From: Owenia fusiformis
Taxonomy: Eukaryota; Annelida; Polychaeta; Sabellida; Oweniidae
Assembly: GCA_903813345.2 (NCBI GenBank)
Contig: CAIIXF020000007.1
Span: 34,068,538-34,132,537 of the forward strand
Direction of reading: 5' to 3'
Length of the DNA: 64,000 nucleotides
Shown: positions 56,327 to 64,000 of the stretch, in pieces
Position numbering within the stretch: position 1 is the stretch's first letter
Layout of the letters: every line of letters starts with the position of its first letter
Program-made: the position numbers and the translations under genes
Notes under the pieces: generated by a model
The model's input: the letters and a program-made list of their open reading frames with translations, nothing else
What the model was told of the DNA's origin: nothing
Databases searched by the model: none

Positions 56327-59300
56327 TCACATCCGAGCTAGGTCTATATCTCCTAACACCCACTGCTGGGAGGGCTTGTTATTACATGGGCCTGCAAATA
56401 ATGAAGAATGGAACATTTAAATTATCTTTCTTGTATCAAGTTTGTGTGCTACAATTCCTGCTTTATAAGGCTTCAAAATATTCAAAATTGAAATGTACAC
56501 TATCTCATACAATCATTGAAAAACAGGCCATGACTTGTTTACTTACCTACTGATGGTGTATCACGTTCTGATGGATTGGGTTTATCTAAACACTGGTTAC
56601 TGTTGGAATGCTTCAATTGTAGAGTCTGAAACAATACATCTATGTTGTTCATGGGGGATTCTCATTCAAATATATCTTTGGTATTAAGCTCACAGTACTA
56701 AATATGCACGTTTTACAATATTAAAATTAAATGGCAACTCAGGTTCCATCAAATAATCAGAATACCGAAAATAAAATATAAGAGAAAAGTGAAGTTGTGA
56801 TTTTGATTGAAAAAGATTTTTCTCTTGACATTCCAGCAATTTGTAATTCTTTGACTTAGACAGGAGCATATAAATCAGTTACCCTTTTTGTATCCCAATG
56901 TCTTAATAAAATCACATAAACAGCACAATCATATATACTGCAATTCCATGCAAACATACAAAGAAAAACAATGCATGCTTATATAGCTCAACTTTTGCTA
57001 CGCATGAACAACATCTGTGCAAAGCCTCAAAATTCACACAGTGCAAAATTGTTTTCTTTGTTATTTGCAATCCCTTATCATTTTGTAACAATCGAAATAA
57101 CATATACCTGTTTATCATACTCAAATAGCTGGTTGCCACCCAAACCATGGCATTTGAAAAATTTGACAGGTCCCTTGACTTGTGAGACATCTATACATAG
57201 ATCATCTGTCATAAGTGACTTCTTCTTTGTATATGAGAACACCTAAAAGCAGATAGATGGCACCATGCTACAAATATTCAACACATTATTTCAAATAAGA
57301 TAAACCACACACTGGTCATGCTTCAGGGGGCAGCTCAAAATGTCAGTTTTATATGAAAGTAATTTAATTAAGGATTTGACCTACCTCCTTTCATAAGGCT
57401 ATGGAGTAACATTATCCCACATTTAAATTTGAATGTCTTTTAGCCCAACAAAAGCATTTCCCCATTGAACCCAACCATATTACTTTCACATAAGAATGAC
57501 ACTTATATTTGACCTGATCCCTTACATATTTCACCACTTTTCTAAAATCTAGCAGTCCATGGAAATCAGTCCCTGCTAAACATAGGTAATTTTAAAAGTA
57601 AACATATAATGAATGCCATGCAATTATGCAGCAGGCGCCATAGCAACACAAGAGACAAACATTGATAAAAATGAACTTCTCTTGAAATGCAAAAATGACA
57701 GGTCCTTTATTTAAGGAATATAAAACAAGCAGGAACATTTTGACATGTAATGCACGATTACACATGAGCTGAGCATCTGTCTACAAAATAATATTTAGAC
57801 TGAAATGCACTGAATCACTTCAAATGACTTCCTTGGGTCAAATTCAATACAATCATATAGCCTAATCATAGATGTTTTTGAAATGAATAACTTTTGAGGA
57901 AGGAAGTCTATATCATACTTTATCAAATTAATGATACTTTGGAATGATGAAATATTGACCTGCTCTCCTGAGGTCAGTCTACCATACAGATTTTAATTCA
58001 ATGCATTTCATCAAAATACAATGTACATAAAAACATGAATACGACTAATAAATGAAAGTTGGCTGCATCAACTGCTAACTCCATGTATACCTCCTGATCG
58101 TACTCCCACATTTGGTTACCCGCGAGACCATGACACTGGAATAGTGTGACAGGTCCCTCCATACTAGAGACATCTAGACAAAGGTCATCTAGCTGTAAAG
58201 CTCTTGTTCTGGTATATGATATAATCTTAAACAGAGGGAAAAGGTTAGATTTGTTATCTAGAATTGGCAATACATGTAGTATACTTTTAGTAATAGCTCC
58301 ATTAAGAACATAAAATCTTAAGCATGTTCAATATCAGCCACTCTTCATGGAAGATATTTCAAATATTCAGGAAATAATTTTACTTCAACTAAAAATCATA
58401 ATAACTTGAATTTTGAAATGTTGACATGGGAAGTGTATATCATTTAATTTCTATCAGATATAAACTGAGGCATAAACTGAAATATATTACATTTACATTT
58501 ATAATACCAATAACCATTTTTATTGTTCTGGCATTATGTCCAGAAATGAATAAACTTCCAAATACATATAGAGAGGTGTGCCATGGTACAGTGGAACTCT
58601 TCATAGTGACATCATACACATTCAAAATTTTATAATAGTATACTAATTCTAGATGAGTAAAGTAATTCTCAGTAAAAAGATTTGATACCCAGTGAAGCTA
58701 CTTTTTAAGAATGTCTTAAATGCACCATTTAAAGGTTTGCGTGTGGCCCACAATGCAGGTCGGATCGGGAATTTGAAATGTAGTATTGCACCAGGGGGTG
58801 GGATTCTGACGTAGTACTTTGTCCTGTGAGTAGGGATTTTTAATTTTTTTTATGAAATTGCTTTAAGGGTTGGGGAAATCGACTCACTAGGTTGCTCCCA
58901 TGGGAAGGAGATTTGACAGCCCAACAGTCAAATCCCAACCCTTCTTGTGTGGGGGTCTCACATTAACCTTTGGATGATGCCTATATTCAGTCATAAGATC
59001 CAGAAATGAAAAGGAATTGAAGGACAAAGGGAACCTTGGAGAAGTACCACTATAATTATTGAATTATAAAACCCTTCCTTGGATCACGGGGTACCATCGA
59101 ATAATTTTGGCAACGTACCGGAGAACGACATATTACTAAGAAATGGCAATAATTAAGCACAATATATTTTTTAACTCGAGTTCTACTTTGATTTTGACAA
59201 AAGTAAGTATTCCATGCAATGGCTATTTCATTCATGAATTTGAAGGAATTCTGTTGGAACCCAGTTCTGATCAAGTACGAAGTTATTGAAATCGGCGCAG

Positions 59301-62300
59301 TCGGACTTTACTCCGAAAGATGGTTTTTCGATTATAACTTTTTACAACATTTAAGTATAGACTTTTATAAAAAGTACAGAATAGTCCTTATACTATTGAA
59401 TAATTCTGTTATTTCTGATTCACACGACTCTGATTTGTTTAATTAAAAAAAAGTTTTAAAAATATTACTTAGGAACGTAACCGGAGCTGGGAACGTAACC
59501 GGAGCAGATCAGTTGAATTATATAATTTAAAAAAATACAATATATGATTTAAAGCATATATATTATTTACAAACACATATGAATGTTAAAATGAGCATTA
59601 TTTATTACCCTTCACTTACAGGAAAATCAATGCATGGCAATTAGTATAAATTAGAAATTAATTAGAAATTAGTATAACAGAGTGGGTTCTAATAGTTTGC
59701 TGAACAAATACAATGGGTGAAATCAAATGGAATTATTTGCTTACTACATTTAATCACTTCATTCTCCATACAATGATTGTTCTATGTCTGATAGCCTTTC
59801 TAAGGTAAGTGCACTTATGCATGGTAAATACCAAATTTAATTTTTCAAAATGGATAAATTTTTTTCTTTAAATTAAATGTAATAAATACGCATTCGAACA
59901 ATCCCGTATGTTTTTAAATTAGTATATGTGCTTTAAATCTGTAACGGGGCGAGTGTAAGGCCCGTGGGTGGCAAATAAAAGTAACAGATAACTAATGTTA
60001 AAATATATAAAATAGTCTATTTCAAATAAACTTCAAACGTTCTCTGTACACTCTACATTATCATCTAACTCTAAGCAACTACTTAGGCTGGGACAACACC
60101 CAAACTCAGCTACATGTGAGTGAATGCTATTATATGGAATACAAAAACAGTACGAAACAATCACACCATGAAAAGCTAAAAATTGCTTCAAATAAAGGAA
60201 GATATAGTAGAAAGTATACAAAAGAATTGAAAACATTGGAATTAAATATTTGAAACACTGGTGTAAAGTAATGAAGGGACCTGTTAAAATGACATGGATG
60301 GGGATTGGTCAATATGAAAAGTAGAAATATAAACAATGTGAAAATGACCATGTTACAAATCATATATTTTAATTTTTTTGATTAAATAATTCAACTGATC
60401 TGCTCCGGTTACGTTCCCAGCTCCGGTTACGTTCCTAAGTAATATTTTTAAAACTTTTTTTTAAATTAAACAAATCAGAGTCGTGTGAATCAGAAATAAC
60501 AGAATTATTCAAAAGTATAAGGACTATTCTGTACTTTTTTCAAGAGTCTATACCTAAATGTTGTGAAAAGTTATAATCGAAAAACCATCTTTCGGAGTAA
60601 AGTCCGTCTGCGCCGATTTCAATAACTTCGTACTTGATCAGAACTGGGTTCCAACAGAATTCCTACAAACTCATGAATGAAATAGTTATTGCATGGAATA
60701 CTTACTTTTGTCAAAATCAAAATAGAACTCTAGTTAAAAATATATTGTGCTAAATTATTGCCATTTCTTAGTAAAATGTCGTTCTCCGGTACGTTGCCAA
60801 AATTATTCGATGGCACCCCGTGTGGATGACTGCAAAAATGCAAAAAAGAAGTTCTAATATTAAAAGAATACCAAGTTGCCAAGAAGTTCTAATACAAAAG
60901 ACACTACAATGTTATGAAGGAATACAAAAACCACATGAACAAAATCCTTTAGTTGTCAAAATCATGTTTATATTTCTAAGAGAGAAAAATCTGAACATCA
61001 TCTGAAATAACAACCACCAAAGATAATTTGAATGACAGAGGCTAGAATGCATGGTAATTCAACATGAGGATTCCAAAGACCAATCTATGCAGTGGGATCC
61101 AAAAAAAGAATATATGCAGAGATTCAGAGGAATGAATGATTTATGCATAAAACTCAAAGGAATAATCAATCTATGCATGAGGATTTTAAGGAATGAATAA
61201 TATATGCATGGAAGTCGAAGGAATAATCAATCTATGCATGAGGATTCTAAGGAATGAATAATATATGCATGAACTTCTAAGGAATAATCAATCTATGCAT
61301 GAGGATTCTAAGGAATGAATAATATATGCATGGAAGTCTAAGGAATAATCAATCTATGCATGAGGATTCTAAGGAATGAATAATATATGCATGGAAGTCT
61401 AAGGAATAATCAATCTATGCATGAGGATTCTAAGGAATGAATAATATATGCATGGAAGTCTAAGGAATAATCAATCTATGCATGAGGATTCTAAGGAATG
61501 AATAATATATGCATGGAAGTCTAAGGAATAATCAATCTATGCATGAGGGTTCTAAGGAATGAATAATATATGCATGGAAGTCTAAGGAATAATCAATCTA
61601 TGCATGAGGATTCTAAGGAATGAATAATATATGCATGGAAGTCTAAGGAATAATCAATCTATGCATGAGGATTCTAAGGAATGAATAATATATGCATGGA
61701 AGTCGACGGAATAATCAATCTATGCATGAGGGTTCTAAGGAATGAATAATATATGCATGGAAGTCTAAGGAATAATCAATCTATGCATGAGGATTCTAAG
61801 GAATGAATAATATATGCATGGAAGTCTAAGGAATAATCAATCTATGCATGAGGATTCTAAGGAATGAATAATATATGCATGGAAGTCGAAGGAATAATCA
61901 ATCTATGCATGAGGATTCTAAGGAATGAATAATATATGCATGGAAGTCTAAGGAATAATCAATCTATGCATGAGGATTCTAAGGAATGAATAATATATGC
62001 ATGGAAGTCGAAGGAATAATCAATCTATGCATGAGGATTCTAAGGAATGAATAATATATGCATGGAAGTCGAAGGAATAATCAATCTATGCATGAGGATT
62101 CTAAGGAATGAATAATATATGCATGGAAGTCTAAGGAATAATCAATCTATGCATGAGGATTCTAAGGAATGAATAATATATGCATGGAAGTCGAAGGAAT
62201 AATCAATCTTTGCATGAGGATTCTAAGGAATGAATGATATATGCATGAACTTCTAAGGAATAATCAATCTATGCATGAGTATTCTACGGAATGACCATAC

Positions 62301-63171
62301 TATGCATTGAGATTCCAAGGAATGAATAATCTAGTTGCATGAGGATTCTAAGGAATACTCAATCTATACATTGGGATTTTAAAGAATAATTAATCCATGC
62401 ATGGTGATTCTGAAGACCAATCTGTGTATGGGGATTTTAAGAAATGGCCAATATATGCATAATAAAATTGCTGAATCTGCTATTACCTGGTTTGCAGATG
62501 CCTATGGACAGTACATACACAAGTCACATTTAATAACACATGTCAAAACATTGGAACAAAGCTCTATGATATCAGGAGAATCAGTTCAAGTTATGGAAAA
62601 GTAGAGTGTACTTAACAGTTACATTACAATGAGTTATTATCATTTTGTAAAACAGACACGAGATGAAGTTGCCGAAGAAAATGTTAATTCTTGGCCATTT
62701 TCTAGAAATGGCTGAGTTTTCAAATGAAATCCATAGAGAAAATCAAGAGTCATGTTTGAATCTATTATATTAGAAGTATGACAACAAATAGCATATTAAC
62801 TAAGTTACCGATATGTATCTTTAAAACATCAATGTATTTCCCTATAAAGGGGAGGAGGGTCTGGTGAGTAATGAAGTTTCTTAAACCCCTGGTTTGTAAA
62901 TAAGAGGCGAATTATATGTTTGAATATAGTTTATCTCTTATTTCCTATGACGTGAGGTATTAAACCCTAAATTCAAGTTCCCCTCACTTAAATGATTATC
63001 TACTATGTAATATTCCTCATTTCCTATTGGCCTATGAATTTGAAATTCTAGTATCTTATGATCAACACTCACCTGGTTACCACCCATATTATGACATGGC
63101 ACCATGCCTACTTTCTCCCCACTCTTTCGTCCCATACTGTCAAGGCACATGTTGGTCTCCTTATTACGTAC
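56327..63171 (-). CDS. GALNT-type polypeptide GalNAc-transferase, C-terminal lectin exons (5' part outside window)
   Basis: Golgi enzyme that starts mucin-type O-glycosylation; only its C-terminal ricin-B-like (beta-trefoil) lectin domain is here. Minus-strand exons: 63171-63073, then either 58225-58091 (B) or 57242-57108 (A), then 56625-56547 and 56391-56327. The alpha repeat reads [12 protein letters not shown] to CHNMGGNQ. The beta repeat is in A or B. The gamma repeat reads [16 protein letters not shown] and ends [15 protein letters not shown] with stop TGA at 56327-56329. All three CLD motifs are kept. The best resemblance is to GALNT1/GALNT13 and fly PGANT9. The catalytic domain must lie beyond 64000. 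The large intron between the first lectin exon and B holds a foldback transposon and a minisatellite. Confidence 0.93.
57108..57242 (-). CDS. GALNT lectin alternative exon A (basic version)
   Basis: 135 nt, phase 0 at both ends, 45 residues starting [20 protein letters not shown] and ending [15 protein letters not shown]. Seven Lys against about five acidic residues. It follows exon B by an 848-bp intron, with a good acceptor (CTTTTAG) and donor (GTATAT). Confidence 0.92.
58091..58225 (-). CDS. GALNT lectin alternative exon B (acidic version)
   Basis: 135 nt, phase 0 at both ends, 45 residues starting [20 protein letters not shown] and ending [15 protein letters not shown]. About seven acidic against two basic residues. 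It aligns without gaps to exon A and keeps CLD, GPV, CHGL and GNQ. Confidence 0.92.
59085..60822. mobile_element. 1738-bp foldback DNA element with 466-bp inverted arms
   Basis: The arms 59085-59550 and 60357-60822 are nearly exact inverted copies starting CACGGGG and including CGAATAATTTTGGCAACGTA. The target duplication TGGAT stands on both sides (59080-59084 and 60823-60827). Near the inner ends each arm has two copies of GGAACGTAACCGGAGC. The 806-bp centre has no transposase, so the element is non-autonomous. It sits in a GALNT intron. A CAC terminus with a 5-bp duplication recalls Transib/ProtoRAG elements, but the rest of that terminus pattern is not matched. Confidence 0.9.
61030..62460 (+). 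repeat. 61-bp minisatellite in GALNT intron
   Basis: About 20 regular copies of a 61-bp unit between roughly 61160 and 62290, with degenerate edges. Each unit is a dimer of related half-units, GAATGAATAATATATGCATG and GAATAATCAATCTATGCATG, joined by GAAGTCTAAG- and AGGATTCTAAG-type links. No coding role. Confidence 0.93.
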
Positions 63172-64000
63172 CTTAAAAGATACAAAATGGTTGAACACAT
63201 TTTAGAATTATTTTAGGATTTAAGCCCTGGACTCAGTGCATTGTGGACTGACTATCATTTATCCAAGGTATTGTTTCAATCTTTGCACAAGATTCGCAGA
63301 ATCAAGTGTTAAGTTCTGGAAACAAAGCCTGAATGGAATGAATCAGCCACAATACATTGAGAAATGCTAAAAGAGCATCTTTTCAATGAAAATTTTTCCG
63401 AGGGTCAAGTTGGCAAAGTATCATCAAAGTATTGCAATCTGTATTCTGTAGAGTCAAGTTGTCACCTTGAAAACCATTCAACAATGACCTTGGGTGGATT
63501 GTTGGTTCTATAATGCAATGCAGTTATATGAAATAGCGTGTTCGCATTGGTTGGAATCAGACACGTCTTGCCAAGCTGTGTGAAATTATGTTTAATATAG
63601 GGCTGGCACGGAACAGAATCAGAATGGATTTCTAAATTTGCTTTCAGAATTCTGAACTTGAATTTGTCACCTTTCAATTGGTAGCTTTGAAAGGTTTATC
63701 AATTATGAATCATTTATTCAGATTACTTATAACATATAATAAATCAATAATATCATTTTAAATAGTGATATTTACTGTATATATTTATTTATTTATTTTG
63801 TTTATTCCAGTTTGCTAAATATGAGTTGTGGCAAGTGTTCTTTAAAAAAACAAAATGAAAATACCCCATTTCTTAAATTGTGATGTTTCTTGGAAATGTT
63901 ATGAAAAATAGCTTTATCCCTTTATGTTTGACAAATCTTCACATACAACATCATGCATGGGGATGAACTCTTGCTAATCTCCCTATTCCATTGTAGCCCT
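63172..64000. other. Right end of window: GALNT intron
   Basis: No GALNT catalytic exon is visible. An open minus-strand frame at 63462-63677 (67 codons, ending near a GTGACA donor-like site) has a protein-like composition but no recognised domain. The rest is AT-rich. Confidence 0.35.

Noticed and set aside
56278-56553. Plus-strand open frame of 91 codons with an acceptor-like start
   Set aside because: The minus strand here encodes the last GALNT exon ([15 protein letters not shown], stop TGA), with exact phase to the preceding exon.
59056-60363. Short open frames inside the foldback element as a transposase
   Set aside because: They are short, in both arms mirrored, and show no DDE-type or other transposase motif.
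63462-63677. Open minus-strand frame as a GALNT catalytic exon
   Set aside because: It does not resemble the end of the catalytic domain expected before the lectin exon (no WYLEN-type motif) and has no clear acceptor.

Overview
The window is nuclear DNA of an animal. It has AT-rich intergenic and intronic sequence, GT-AG introns with conserved phases, and five recognisable metazoan genes. The species cannot be named from the sequence. A marine invertebrate is my guess, from the gene structures and the repeat style, but nothing here proves it.

Layout. 216-3058 (+) is the 3' part of MOB4 (phocein, a STRIPAK subunit). 7102-13260 (+) is a complete ten-exon, 712-residue gene for a CNBD2-like cyclic-nucleotide-binding protein. 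14571-46699 (-) is a 24-exon, 1210-residue RecQ helicase of the Werner (WRN) type, convergent with CNBD2. It has the helicase core, zinc/RQC region, HRDC domain and C-terminal helix-turn-helix, but no exonuclease domain in the window. 49096-49617 (-) is a single-exon ARL16-like small GTPase. 56327-63171 (-) is the C-terminal lectin part of a GALNT-type polypeptide GalNAc-transferase; its catalytic part lies beyond the right edge. These are ordinary housekeeping, ciliary and Golgi genes; nothing suggests that they work together as one system.

The unusual material is in the introns. About 12.9 kb (27746-40659) is a near-perfect 57-bp tandem array of roughly 226 copies. The unit is the last 33 nt of WRN exon 13, its 5' splice site and 24 nt of intron, so the gene carries hundreds of copies of one real exon/intron junction. 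The exon 14 acceptor at the other end of that intron is also multiplied (21 bp x 6). Three more WRN acceptors (exons 8, 11 and 23) have partial tandem duplications. The GALNT gene has two adjacent 135-nt alternative lectin exons of equal phase but opposite charge, which look mutually exclusive.

The remaining non-coding sequence holds foldback/MITE-like elements: a 1738-bp one with 466-bp inverted arms and a 5-bp target duplication, a TTAA-flanked one, and TA-flanked ones. It also holds a GGAC-rich dispersed family, repeats carrying AGGTCA half-sites or TGACGTCA, and two further intronic minisatellites (30 bp in CNBD2, 61 bp in GALNT). I saw no tRNA, rRNA or CRISPR.
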